A stretch of 64,000 bases of DNA from positions 1 through 64,000 of the forward strand of contig JALHPU010000002.1 of assembly GCA_022842325.1 (NCBI GenBank). Direction: 5' to 3'. The notes under the pieces were generated by a model. The model saw only the letters and a program-made list of their open reading frames with translations. It ran no database searches and had not been told where the DNA came from. The stretch comes from Sulfuritalea sp. (lineage in GTDB: Bacteria; Pseudomonadota; Gammaproteobacteria; Burkholderiales; Rhodocyclaceae). Below are positions 20,292 to 28,854 of this stretch, piece by piece. A program made the position numbers and the translations under genes. Positions within the stretch are counted from its first letter, which is position 1. Every line of letters starts with the position of its first letter.

Positions 20292-21746
20292 TCAGCGCCG
20301 CCAGAAGGCCGGCGTCAGCACCACCAGCAGGGTGAAGATCTCCAGCCGGCCCAGCAGCATGGCGAAGGTGCAGACCCAAGTCTGGAAATCCGTCAGCACA
20401 GCATAGGTGGTCGCCGGCCCGACCTGGTTCAGCCCGGGCCCGGTATTGTTGATGCTGGCGACCACGGCCGAGAAAGCAGTGACGATATCGAGGCCGGTGA
20501 AGGACATCAGCAAGGTCAGCGTGGCAATGCTGGTCATGTACATGAAGCCGAAGGCCAGCACCGCAAACAGGATGTTGTGCGACACCGGATGGCCGCCGAC
20601 GCGCACCGGCCAGGCAATGTTCGGATGCATCGCGCGCATCAGTTCGCGATACACCTGCTTGTAGAGGATGATGGCGCGGATCATCTTGATGCCGCCGCCG
20701 GTGGAACCGGCGCTGGTCACGAAGCTGCAAAGGAACAGCATCCAGAGCGGCGCAAAAAAGGGCCACAGGCTGTAATCGACGCTGGCATAGCCGGTGGTGG
20801 TGGCAATAGAAACGACGTTGAAGGCGGAGTGGCGCAAGGCGGTCGAATAATCGGCATAGGTGCCCTGCAACCACAGATAAAACGCGATACCGAGCACGCT
20901 GGCCAGCGTTACGCCAAGAAACCAGCGCACCTCGGGATCGCGCAGATAGGGCTGCAACGAACGGCCGTAGAGGGCGAGGAACATGGTGGCGAAGTTCATT
21001 CCGGCGAGCAGCATGAAAACAATGGTGACTGCTTCGATGGCGGGCGAATTCCAGTAGCCGTAACTCGCGTCGTGGCTGGAAAATCCGCCCAGGCCCATGG
21101 TGGTGAACGCATGCATTACGGCATCGAACCAGCTCATGCCGGCCCAATGCAGAGCGAGAATGCACAGCCCGGTGACAACGGCATAGACACCCCAGAGCCC
21201 CTTGGCCGTCTGCGTCATGCGCGGCGTCAGTTGCGATTCCTTCATCGGCCCCGGCGTCTCGGCCTTGAACATCTGCCGCCCGCCAATGCCCAGCAGCGGC
21301 AGGATCGCCACCGCCAGCACGATCAGGCCCATGCCGCCCAGCCAGACCAGCATGCCGCGCCACAGATTGATCGACGGCGGCAGTACATCGAGATTCGACA
21401 GCACCGTCGAACCCGTGGTGGTGAGTCCCGACATTGCCTCGAAATAGGCATCGGTAAACGACATGCCAAGCTGGAACATCAGCGGCATTCCGGCGAACAG
21501 CGGAAGCAGGGTCCACACCAGCACCACGATCAGGAAGCCGTCGCGCACTTTCAGTTCCTCATCGTGCCGACGCGCCGACCACCAGAGGCCTAGACCGACT
21601 GCCAGGGATAGGGCAAAGGCTTCGTCGTAGGCCCATTCCGCGCCATCGTGCCAATACCAGGAGAAGCCGAGGGGAACCAGCATGGTCAGCGAAAAGCTGA
21701 TCAGCAGCAGGCCGAACACCCTTACCACCGGATAGTAGCTTTTCAT
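20292..21746 (-). CDS. trkH: Trk potassium uptake membrane subunit TrkH (copy 2)
   Basis: A 484-residue polytopic protein with the four MPM repeats of the SKT superfamily. Filter regions with the conserved glycine are visible, for example MSGLTTTGSTVL, MGLGGFSSHD, TTTGYASVDY and INNTGPGLNQVG. It forms a K+ channel gated by TrkA. It lies 7 bp downstream of a close paralogue of identical length. The 3' ends of the two genes are nearly identical at the DNA level. Two TrkH types also occur in E. coli (TrkH, TrkG), but tandem arrangement is unusual. Confidence 0.93.
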   Translation of the reverse strand: MKSYYPVVRVFGLLLISFSLTMLVPLGFSWYWHDGAEWAYDEAFALSLAVGLGLWWSARRHDEELKVRDGFLIVVLVWTLLPLFAGMPLMFQLGMSFTDAYFEAMSGLTTTGSTVLSNLDVLPPSINLWRGMLVWLGGMGLIVLAVAILPLLGIGGRQMFKAETPGPMKESQLTPRMTQTAKGLWGVYAVVTGLCILALHWAGMSWFDAVMHAFTTMGLGGFSSHDASYGYWNSPAIEAVTIVFMLLAGMNFATMFLALYGRSLQPYLRDPEVRWFLGVTLASVLGIAFYLWLQGTYADYSTALRHSAFNVVSIATTTGYASVDYSLWPFFAPLWMLFLCSFVTSAGSTGGGIKMIRAIILYKQVYRELMRAMHPNIAWPVRVGGHPVSHNILFAVLAFGFMYMTSIATLTLLMSFTGLDIVTAFSAVVASINNTGPGLNQVGPATTYAVLTDFQTWVCTFAMLLGRLEIFTLLVVLTPAFWRR

Positions 21747-21753
21747 CGAGCAG

Positions 21754-23208
21754 TCAGCGCCGCCAGAAGGCCGGGGTCAGCACCACCAGCAGAGTGAAAA
21801 TCTCCAGCCGGCCCAGCAGCATGGCGAAGGCGCAGATCCAGATCTGGAAATCGTTGAGCACGGCAAAGGTCGAGGCGGGCCCGACTTCACTCAGGCCAGG
21901 TCCGGTATTGTTGATGCTGGCGACCACGGCCGAAAAGGCGGTGACGATTTCAAGGCCGGAAAGCGACATCAACAGGGTCATCGAAACAATGCTGGTCATG
22001 TACACAAAGCCGAAGGCCAGCACCGCAAACAGGATGTTCTGCGGCACCGGACTGCTGCCGATGCGCACCGGCCAGACCACGTTCGGATGCATCGCGCGCA
22101 ACAGTTCGCGATACACCTGCTTGTAGAGGATCATGGCGCGGATCATCTTGATGCCGCCGCCGGTCGAGCCGGAGCAGGCGATGAAACTGCCGAGGAACAG
22201 CATCCACAGCTGGGCGAAAAACGGCCACTGGCCATAGTCGGTGGTCGCCAGACCGAGCGAGGTGGCGAGCGAAATGGAGTGGAAGGCAACGTAGCGCAGC
22301 GCCTCGCCGAAATGCGCAAAGGTGCCCACCGCCAGCAGGTAGAACGTCAGGGCCAGGATGCTCGCCGCCAGCAGGCCAAGAAAATACGGCGCCTCGGGAT
22401 CGTTGCGGTAGGGCTTGAGCGAACGTCCGTGCAAGGCCAGAAAATGCGTGGCGTAGTTGAGGCCCGAGAGCAGGGCGAAGAACATCACCGTCAGCTCGAT
22501 CGGCAGGCTGTTGAAATGACCGAGGCTGGCATCCTTGGTCGAAAAGCCGCCGAGGCCCATGACGCTGAAGGCGTGCATCAGCGCATCCCACGGTTCCATG
22601 CCGAAATACCAGAGCATCAGGCCGCAGGCCACCGTCAGCAACAGATAGACGCGCCACAGGCCCTTGGCCGTCTCGGCAATGCGCGGTGTAAGGCTGTTCT
22701 CCTTCATCGGCCCCGGCGTTTCCGCGCGCAGCATCTGGCGGCCGCCGATGCCGAGCAGCGGCAGGATCGCGACCGCCAGCACCACCACGCCCATGCCGCC
22801 GATCCAGTGCATGAAGGTGCGCCAGAAGTTGATCGACAACGGCATCTGGTCGAGCCCGGCGAGCACGGTGGCGCCGGACGCCGTCAGGCCCGATACTGCC
22901 TCGAAGTAGGCATCGGTGAAGGAAAGCTTCAGGTGCAGCAGCAGCGGCAGGCAGGCAAACAGCGGCAGCAGCGTCCACACCAGGACCACCAGCAGGAAGC
23001 CGTCGCGTACCTTCAGGTCGGTGCGGGCGCGCCGCGCCGGCCACCACAGCATCGCTCCGGTCGCCAGCGTCAGCAAAAAGGCCTCGTCATAGGCGGAATG
23101 GGCGCCATCGTCCAGCCCCCAGGAAATCGCCAGCGGTATCAGCATGGTCAGCGCAAAGCAGATCAGCAGCAGGCCGAAGGCGCGCACCACCGGGTAATAG
23201 CGTCTCAT
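21754..23208 (-). CDS. trkH: Trk potassium uptake membrane subunit TrkH (copy 1)
   Basis: A 484-residue TrkH with the same repeat layout as its neighbour. Filter segments are VSGLTASGATVL, MGLGGFSTKD, SLGLATTDYG and INNTGPGLSEVG. One filter (GLATTDYG) differs from the usual TTTGY-type sequence kept in copy 2, so conductance may differ. It sits 16 bp downstream of trkA and is probably co-transcribed with it and with ntrYX. Confidence 0.93.
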   Translation of the reverse strand: MRRYYPVVRAFGLLLICFALTMLIPLAISWGLDDGAHSAYDEAFLLTLATGAMLWWPARRARTDLKVRDGFLLVVLVWTLLPLFACLPLLLHLKLSFTDAYFEAVSGLTASGATVLAGLDQMPLSINFWRTFMHWIGGMGVVVLAVAILPLLGIGGRQMLRAETPGPMKENSLTPRIAETAKGLWRVYLLLTVACGLMLWYFGMEPWDALMHAFSVMGLGGFSTKDASLGHFNSLPIELTVMFFALLSGLNYATHFLALHGRSLKPYRNDPEAPYFLGLLAASILALTFYLLAVGTFAHFGEALRYVAFHSISLATSLGLATTDYGQWPFFAQLWMLFLGSFIACSGSTGGGIKMIRAMILYKQVYRELLRAMHPNVVWPVRIGSSPVPQNILFAVLAFGFVYMTSIVSMTLLMSLSGLEIVTAFSAVVASINNTGPGLSEVGPASTFAVLNDFQIWICAFAMLLGRLEIFTLLVVLTPAFWRR

Positions 23209-23224
23209 TGCGGGGGCGGTCCGC

Positions 23225-24652
23225 TCAGAAGAAGCCGACGCCGACCTGGAACAGTTTCTCGACCTGCGGAATCTGCGCCTTGCGGGTGCAGAACACCACG
23301 ACGTGGTCAGCCGTCTCGATCACCGTGTCGTGGTGGGGAATGATGATGTGATCCCCCGACACCGTGACCGGAAACCCATCCCGCATGGCGGTCTTCGGCG
23401 CGCCCTTGCGCAGGATGGCGCCGATATGCGCGCCCTTGATCACCGGCAGTTCATCGATGCGACGGCCGACCACTTTCGAGTTGGCCCGGTCGCCGTGCAC
23501 GATCAGTTCCAGCGCCTCGGCAGCGCCTCGCCGCAGGCTATGCACCCGCGCCACGTCGCCATGGCGAACGAAGGTGAGCAGCGAGCCGATCGACACCTGG
23601 GCCGGCGACAGGCCGATGTCGATCGGCCCGCCCTGCACCATGTCGGCATAGGCGCGGCGGTTGATCAGCGCCAGCACGCGCTTGCAGCCGAGGCGTTTGG
23701 CCAGCGACGCGGCCATGATGTTGTCCTCGTCGTCGTTGGTCAGGGCGAGAAACATGTCCATTTCGTCGATGTTTTCCTGCGCCAGCACGTTCTCGTCGGT
23801 CGCTTCGCCGCACAGCACCAGGGTGTTCCTGAAGCGCGTGGCGATCAGCTCGGCGCGGGTCGGGTTGCATTCGATCACCTTGACCCGGTGCTGGGCCTCC
23901 AGCGCCGCGGCGACCCGCGCGCCGATGTTGCCGCCGCCGGCGATCATGATCCGCTTCACCGGCTCCTGCATGCGTCGCAATTCGCGCAGCACATGGCGAA
24001 TATGTCCGCTGGCGGCCAGCAGGAATACCTCGTCGCCAACCTCGATCACCGTTTTGCCGGTCGGGTCGACCGGCCCGTGCTCGCGGAATATGGCGACGAT
24101 GCGGGCATCGACGCCCGGCGGCAGGTGTTCGCGCATGGACTGGATCTGTTTGCCGACCAGCAGGCCGCCCTCGTAGGCGCGCACGCAGACCAGCGTCGCC
24201 CTGCCGTCGGCGAATTCGAGCACCTGCAGCGCCTCGGGAAAGGCCACCAGACGCGCGATGTAGTCGGTGACGTCCTGCTCCGGGCACATGGCGTGGCTGA
24301 CCGCGAACATGTCATCCGAAAGCAGCGCCTGATCGGCAATGAAATCGACGCCGCGCAGGCGGGCGATGCGGGTCGGCACGTTGAACATGCGGCGGGCGAT
24401 CTTGCAGGCGACCAGGTTGGTCTGGTCGGATTGCGTCACCGCCACCAGCATTTCGGCATCCTCGATGCCGGCGCTGCGCAACACCGAGGGCAGCGCCGCA
24501 TTGCCGGTCACCGTGCGCACGTCGAGGCGATCCGCGAGTTGCGCGAGGCTCAGGCTGTTCTGGTCGACGACCGTGACGTCGTTGGTTTCCGAGGCCAGCG
24601 CCTCGGCCACGGAAGCGCCGACCTGTCCGGCGCCGAGGATGATGATTCGCAT
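23225..24652 (-). CDS. trkA: Trk system regulatory subunit TrkA
   Basis: A 475-residue peripheral membrane protein made of two RCK halves. Each has a Rossmann NAD(H) site (IILGAGQVGASVAEAL at 3-18 and MIAGGGNIGARVAAAL near 235) followed by a TrkA-C domain. It binds nucleotides and gates the TrkH channels encoded directly downstream. Length is close to E. coli TrkA (458). It begins 10 bp after the ntrX stop, within the same unit. Confidence 0.95.
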   Translation of the reverse strand: MRIIILGAGQVGASVAEALASETNDVTVVDQNSLSLAQLADRLDVRTVTGNAALPSVLRSAGIEDAEMLVAVTQSDQTNLVACKIARRMFNVPTRIARLRGVDFIADQALLSDDMFAVSHAMCPEQDVTDYIARLVAFPEALQVLEFADGRATLVCVRAYEGGLLVGKQIQSMREHLPPGVDARIVAIFREHGPVDPTGKTVIEVGDEVFLLAASGHIRHVLRELRRMQEPVKRIMIAGGGNIGARVAAALEAQHRVKVIECNPTRAELIATRFRNTLVLCGEATDENVLAQENIDEMDMFLALTNDDEDNIMAASLAKRLGCKRVLALINRRAYADMVQGGPIDIGLSPAQVSIGSLLTFVRHGDVARVHSLRRGAAEALELIVHGDRANSKVVGRRIDELPVIKGAHIGAILRKGAPKTAMRDGFPVTVSGDHIIIPHHDTVIETADHVVVFCTRKAQIPQVEKLFQVGVGFF

Positions 24653-24662
24653 GGTGTCTGGC

Positions 24663-25898
24663 CTAACGCAGTCCGAGGTCTTTCAGTTTGCGATACAGGT
24701 GGGTGCGTTCGAGTCCGGTCTTCTCCGCCAGACGCGTCATGTTGCCGCCGTCCCGACCCAGGTGATATTCGAAATACATGCGCTCGAAAGCTTCGCGCGC
24801 CTCGCGCAAGGGCAATTCGATGACTTCCGGTGCCAGACCAGCCGGCGCCAGGCCGGGTTCACCGGCGGGCGCCAGCAGCTGCAGCGCTTCTTCTTCACCG
24901 ATTTCCTCGCCCAGACTGGCCAGCGCCAGCGATTTCACCGCCGCCTTGAGCTCGGCATAGCCGCCGCCCCACGCATGCTGGCGCAAGGCATTGAGCGCCG
25001 CGCTGGAAAAGCGCCGCAGGGGAATCTCGTCGCTTTCCATCAACTGCGTCAGCAGGTGCGCGGCGATATCGGGGACCTCGTCCTTCAGTTCGGCCAGGCT
25101 CGGCACGCCCAGCCCGGTCTCGAACACGCGCTGCAGGCCGGCGTCCTCCCAGCCCAGCGCCACCAGCTCGGCGCGGCTGTGGGTGGTGGCCGCCACCAGG
25201 CGCAGGCTGTAGCGGTCGAGGCGCTCCGCCGCGAACAGCAGGTTCTTCTGCTGCAGGCGGGTCAGGCTCGCCAGTTCCTCGCACCACAGCACGCCGCCGG
25301 TGGCACGCTGCAGCATCTCCGTGCTCAGCGGGTTGGACTCGTGCGCCAGGTCGAGCCACGGCTTGCCCGCCACCTGTGCCGTGCGCGCCACCAGTTCGAC
25401 GATGCCGCCGGGCGCCGCGCGCAGCAGCAGCAGGGGACTCTTGGCCAGCACCTGGTCGAGCCGGCGCTTGAGGTCGCGCAAGGGGCCGGGGCGGGCGAAC
25501 GCGCCCAGCGAAAGGCCGCCGCCGGCGTGCCGGGCGCCGCGCTCGAGCGCCTTCTTCACCGCCGCCAGCAGCTTCTGCATGCCGATCGGCTTTTCGAGGA
25601 AATCCAGCGCGCCGATGCGCGTCGCCTCGACCGCGGTGTCGATCGTGGCGTGGCCCGACATCATCACCACCGGCATGTTGAGCTGGCCGTTGCCGGACCA
25701 CTCCTTCAGCAGCGTAATGCCATCGGTATCGGGCATCCAGATGTCGAGCAGGACCATGTCGGGCCGTCCGCTTTCGCGCGCGACCCGCGCCGCCGCCGCG
25801 TTTTCCGCCAGCTGAACGTCATGGCCCTCGTCGCGCAGGATCTCGAACAGCAGTTCGCGGATTCCGACTTCGTCATCCACCACCAGTATCTTCGGCAT
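24663..25898 (-). CDS. ntrX: NtrX-like response regulator with a degenerate AAA+ domain
   Basis: A 411-residue regulator. The receiver (1-120) keeps Asp8/Asp9, the phospho-acceptor Asp52 and the conserved Lys of EKPIG. The central region (about 135-330) has the length and outline of an NtrC AAA+ domain. The Walker A loop is lost (LLLLRAAPGGIVELV where GESGTGKE is expected), and no GAFTGA loop is present. A C-terminal Fis-type helix-turn-helix (NMTRLAEKTGLERTHLYRKLKDLGLR region) is intact. It therefore probably binds DNA without activating sigma-54. It pairs with ntrY, whose stop is 3 bp upstream. Confidence 0.88.
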   Translation of the reverse strand: MPKILVVDDEVGIRELLFEILRDEGHDVQLAENAAAARVARESGRPDMVLLDIWMPDTDGITLLKEWSGNGQLNMPVVMMSGHATIDTAVEATRIGALDFLEKPIGMQKLLAAVKKALERGARHAGGGLSLGAFARPGPLRDLKRRLDQVLAKSPLLLLRAAPGGIVELVARTAQVAGKPWLDLAHESNPLSTEMLQRATGGVLWCEELASLTRLQQKNLLFAAERLDRYSLRLVAATTHSRAELVALGWEDAGLQRVFETGLGVPSLAELKDEVPDIAAHLLTQLMESDEIPLRRFSSAALNALRQHAWGGGYAELKAAVKSLALASLGEEIGEEEALQLLAPAGEPGLAPAGLAPEVIELPLREAREAFERMYFEYHLGRDGGNMTRLAEKTGLERTHLYRKLKDLGLR

Positions 25899-25901
25899 TT
25901 C

Positions 25902-28016
25902 CTAAACTCCCTTTGCCGCCAGCGGCAGCCAGATGCTTACCTCTCCACCATGATCGTTGGCGAGACGAATCTCGCCGCCGTGGTCATCCACGATTTTTTT
26001 CACAATCGCCAGACCCAGCCCGGTGCCCTTGGACTTGGTCGTGACGTAGGGCTCGAAGGCGCGCGAAAGGATCTGCGGCGGAAAGCCCGGCCCGTTATCC
26101 CGGATGGTCAGTCGCGCACGCCCCGACTCCTGCGCCGTAACGATCGTTATCTGCGCGTCGGCCACGTCGCAAAGTGCGTCCTGTGCGTTGGTCAGGACAT
26201 TATGCAGTACCTGGCGCAACTGGTTGGCATCGGCCAGTACCGGCGGCAGGATGCCGGGAGTCGGCGCCGGTGTGACGGCGATCGCCGGCCGCGAGTTCTC
26301 GTAGAGGCTCAGTACTTCGTTGAGCAGGGCCGTCAGATCGACCGACGCCAGCTGCGGCAGCGGCGTGCGCGCGTAGTCGCGGAAATCATTGACCATGTTC
26401 TTCATCGCCTCGACCTGGTTGACGATGGTCTGCGTGGCGCGATCGAGCAATTCCCGCGACGGACCCGTAAGCTGGTCGGCGAGCTTCAATTGCAGCCGCT
26501 CCGCCGACAACTGGATCGGTGTCAGCGGATTCTTGATCTCATGCGCCAGGCGCTGCGCCACCTCGCCCCAGGCGGCGGAGCGTTGCGCGGCGATCAGCCG
26601 GGTGATGTCGTCGAACACCACCACGTAGCCGCCGCCGCCGGCCGCCGGCAAGGCCGTGCCGCGCACCAGCAGCGCCTGCGTCATGCCGTCCGGGCGTGCC
26701 AGCTCGAGCTGTTCCTGCCACTCGTCGCCGCGCCGGGCGAAGCCGCCGAGAATCGCCCCGGCCAGGGTTTCGTGGCGCGGCCAGTCCTGCAGCCGCGTCT
26801 GCTCGAAGCCGGCCAGGTCGTCGCCGAGAATCGCCAGCGCACCGCGATTGGCGGCACGCAGGCGGAAACGCAAATCGAAGGCCAGCACCCCGGCCGAGAG
26901 GTTGGCCAGCACGGATTCGAGGTAGGCCTGCGCCGCCTCCATCTCATGACGATGGTGTTCGGCCTGGGCCCGCGCCTCGCTCAACTGATGGGTCATGCTG
27001 TTGAAGGAATGCGTCAGCACGCCGAGTTCGTCGGAGGCCTCCACCGTGGCGCGCGGCGTGAAGTCGCCGGCCGCCACCGCCTGCGTTCCTTCGGCGAGGA
27101 TCAGCAGCGGTCGCGCCAGACGCTCGGCGAGGAAAAAGGCCAGGGCGACTGCCGCGAACAGCGCCAGCAGCAGGGCCAGCGTCAGGGTCAGGGTATAGAT
27201 GCGCTTGAGGCCGACGCGGCCGAGTTGCAGCTCCTGGTAATCGCGATGCGCCGCTTCGACGCTTTCCGCGCTGCTGGCGATCGACGCCGGCACCGGCTGC
27301 GTCAATTGCAGGATGCGCGGATCGATGTTGAGGCCGCTGCCGGCGACCGGCGCCAGGGCGCGGACGATCAGGCCGCCGCCCTCGGCCTCACCCACCGAGA
27401 CCAGGCCGCGCCCACTGCGCGCACTGCGCAGCTGACTCGGCGCCGGCACCGAAGGCATCAGGCTGCCCATTTGCGCCGAACTGCTGCCCAGCACCTGGCC
27501 GGAGAGCGTAAGCAGCGTCGCGCTCTGCGCACCGGCCTGTTCGCGCAGCCGGTTCAGCCGGCTCGGAGTGACCAAAGTGTCGTCGCCCAGGTCCAGCGCC
27601 GCGCCGCGGGCTTTCGCCAGCAGCTCGGCCTGCAGCGTATCGAGGACGCTGCGGCCGAGATTGAGGCCGCCTTCGAGTGCAGCGTCGACGCGCACGTCGA
27701 ACCAGGAATCGATGCTCTTCACCGCAAATTGCATCGACACGCCATACACCAGCGCGCCGGGCAGCACGGCCATCAGCGAAAGCATCAGCAGCAGGCGGGA
27801 TTTCAGGCGCGAGCCGAACACGCCGCCGCGATAGTCGCGCCGCAGTTGCCGCAACTGGAGGCCGACCAGCACCAGCAAGGCCACGGCGGCAGCGCCATTG
27901 ATCGCCAGCAGCCAGGGATAGTGTTCGGCGAACAAGGCCGTGTTGGCCGACGCCGAGGCCAGCAGGAACAGCAGGATGGCGCCCAGCGCGGCGATCACCG
28001 CCAGCGCAATTTTCAC
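25902..28016 (-). CDS. ntrY: NtrY-like membrane sensor histidine kinase
   Basis: A 704-residue kinase from the GTG at 28016; the reading frame upstream is repeat DNA. Order: three N-terminal transmembrane segments, a periplasmic region (about 105-270), a further membrane segment (about 280-300), HAMP, PAS (about 365-460), HisKA (RLAHEIKNPLTPIQLSAERL) and HATPase with DNGPGFP and GTGLGLAIV. This is the standard NtrY layout. It is linked to nitrogen, redox or envelope signalling in other proteobacteria. The neighbouring trk genes suggest that here it may influence ion or envelope balance, which is inference. Confidence 0.9.
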   Translation of the reverse strand: MKIALAVIAALGAILLFLLASASANTALFAEHYPWLLAINGAAAVALLVLVGLQLRQLRRDYRGGVFGSRLKSRLLLMLSLMAVLPGALVYGVSMQFAVKSIDSWFDVRVDAALEGGLNLGRSVLDTLQAELLAKARGAALDLGDDTLVTPSRLNRLREQAGAQSATLLTLSGQVLGSSSAQMGSLMPSVPAPSQLRSARSGRGLVSVGEAEGGGLIVRALAPVAGSGLNIDPRILQLTQPVPASIASSAESVEAAHRDYQELQLGRVGLKRIYTLTLTLALLLALFAAVALAFFLAERLARPLLILAEGTQAVAAGDFTPRATVEASDELGVLTHSFNSMTHQLSEARAQAEHHRHEMEAAQAYLESVLANLSAGVLAFDLRFRLRAANRGALAILGDDLAGFEQTRLQDWPRHETLAGAILGGFARRGDEWQEQLELARPDGMTQALLVRGTALPAAGGGGYVVVFDDITRLIAAQRSAAWGEVAQRLAHEIKNPLTPIQLSAERLQLKLADQLTGPSRELLDRATQTIVNQVEAMKNMVNDFRDYARTPLPQLASVDLTALLNEVLSLYENSRPAIAVTPAPTPGILPPVLADANQLRQVLHNVLTNAQDALCDVADAQITIVTAQESGRARLTIRDNGPGFPPQILSRAFEPYVTTKSKGTGLGLAIVKKIVDDHGGEIRLANDHGGEVSIWLPLAAKGV

Positions 28017-28022
28017 AGGACT

Positions 28023-28126
28023 ACCCTCCCCCCGGCCCCGGCCCCACGGCCGGCCCTGCATGGCCGGCCGGCTGCGGCAGCGCGGAGCACTGCTCCGCGA
28101 AACCCTGCCTTCGCCGCAAGGCAGGG
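28023..28126. repeat. Three-hairpin repeat, copy A
   Basis: Three near-perfect hairpins follow one another: CGGCCGGCC/GGCCGGCCG (28047-28070), CGCGGAGCA/TGCTCCGCG (28081-28099) and CCCTGCCTT/AAGGCAGGG (28103-28126). The joints (CCACGGC, GGCTGCGGC, CGCGAA) recur in the 35.2 kb copy while the stem sequences differ. It lies between the ntrY start and the DUF4390 gene. Confidence 0.65.
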
Positions 28127-28129
28127 GGT

Positions 28130-28162
28130 GATATGTCCCTCCGCAGGAGGGACGGTATCCCC
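28130..28162. repeat. Palindromic repeat, core copy upstream of ntrY
   Basis: On the minus strand this reads GGGATACC, the hairpin GTCCCTCC-TGC-GGAGGGAC, then ATATC. The flanks match the repeat at 6.4, 18.3 and 46.5 kb, with a different 8-bp stem. More hairpins follow to 28260 (for example CCCCTTG/CAAGGGG). Confidence 0.7.
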
Positions 28163-28269
28163 CGGTGGGACGGTGGTTCGCCGCTGCGCGGCTCCGTAGG
28201 TTGACTGCGCTCCCCTTGGGATCCCACAAGGGGACTTCCTTCGGGGCGCGGCCCAACGGCGGGGAGCGC

Positions 28270-28854
28270 TCATTGCGTCGCCACCGGCGCAACGAATTGC
28301 CAGCGCAGCACGGTGGTCTCCACCTGCAAATCGCGGTCGGTGATGGCATCGACCTGGAACGGCTTGGGCAGCTGGCTGCGGTCGAGTGCGAGGCGCACCG
28401 CGGCCTGATAGGACTCGCCGGCACGGATGGCGTCCTTGTCCGTCACCGGCAGGGCCGCGATACGGCCTACCACGCGCATCGCCTCCGCCAGGCTGCCGAA
28501 ATTCTGGTGCAGGTTGCCGGTGGTCAGCCGGTACTGCCGCGTCAGGCTGCTGTAGGCCAGGCGATAGCCCAGGCTGCGGGTGACGATATGTTCATTGACC
28601 CAGTACTTTCGGCTGCGCTCGAGCACGAATTCGAGGTTGAAGTACAGCGGCACTCCGCGCGCCACCGCATCCTCCAGCCGGTTGCCGAGATCCACGGTGA
28701 ACTCCGCGGACAGCACATAGCCGTCCTCGCCCAGGGTCAGCGCGGCGCGCTTCGGCTCGATGCTGCCGGCATGGGCCGCCAGGGCCAGCAGCAGCAGCGC
28801 CGCCAGCAGCCCGGCTTCAATCCTTCTGCAGCAGCGCGTAGTAAAAGCCGTCAT
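28270..28854 (-). CDS. DUF4390 family secreted or membrane-anchored protein
   Basis: About 194 residues from the ATG at 28854 (an ATG at 28863 is also possible). An N-terminal hydrophobic signal (AGLLAALLLLALAAHA) is followed by a beta-rich domain. The family stretch LERSRKYWVNEHIVTRSLGYRLAYSSLTRQYRL is clear. DUF4390 genes regularly lie between rsmB and ntrY in betaproteobacteria, as here; the function is unknown. The start lies inside the end of rsmB (overlap 38 bp). The 250 bp between this gene and ntrY are filled with repeats. Confidence 0.85.
   Translation of the reverse strand: MTAFTTRCCRRIEAGLLAALLLLALAAHAGSIEPKRAALTLGEDGYVLSAEFTVDLGNRLEDAVARGVPLYFNLEFVLERSRKYWVNEHIVTRSLGYRLAYSSLTRQYRLTTGNLHQNFGSLAEAMRVVGRIAALPVTDKDAIRAGESYQAAVRLALDRSQLPKPFQVDAITDRDLQVETTVLRWQFVAPVATQ

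Noticed and set aside
24339-28199. A 1286-codon open frame on the plus strand across trkA, ntrX and ntrY
   Set aside because: It is a mirror frame of three well-supported minus-strand genes in high-GC DNA, rich in Gln, Arg and His as such artefacts are.
28017-28424. N-terminal extension of ntrY to 28424
   Set aside because: The extra 136 codons are repeat DNA and overlap the DUF4390 gene. The GTG at 28016 starts directly at a membrane helix typical of NtrY.
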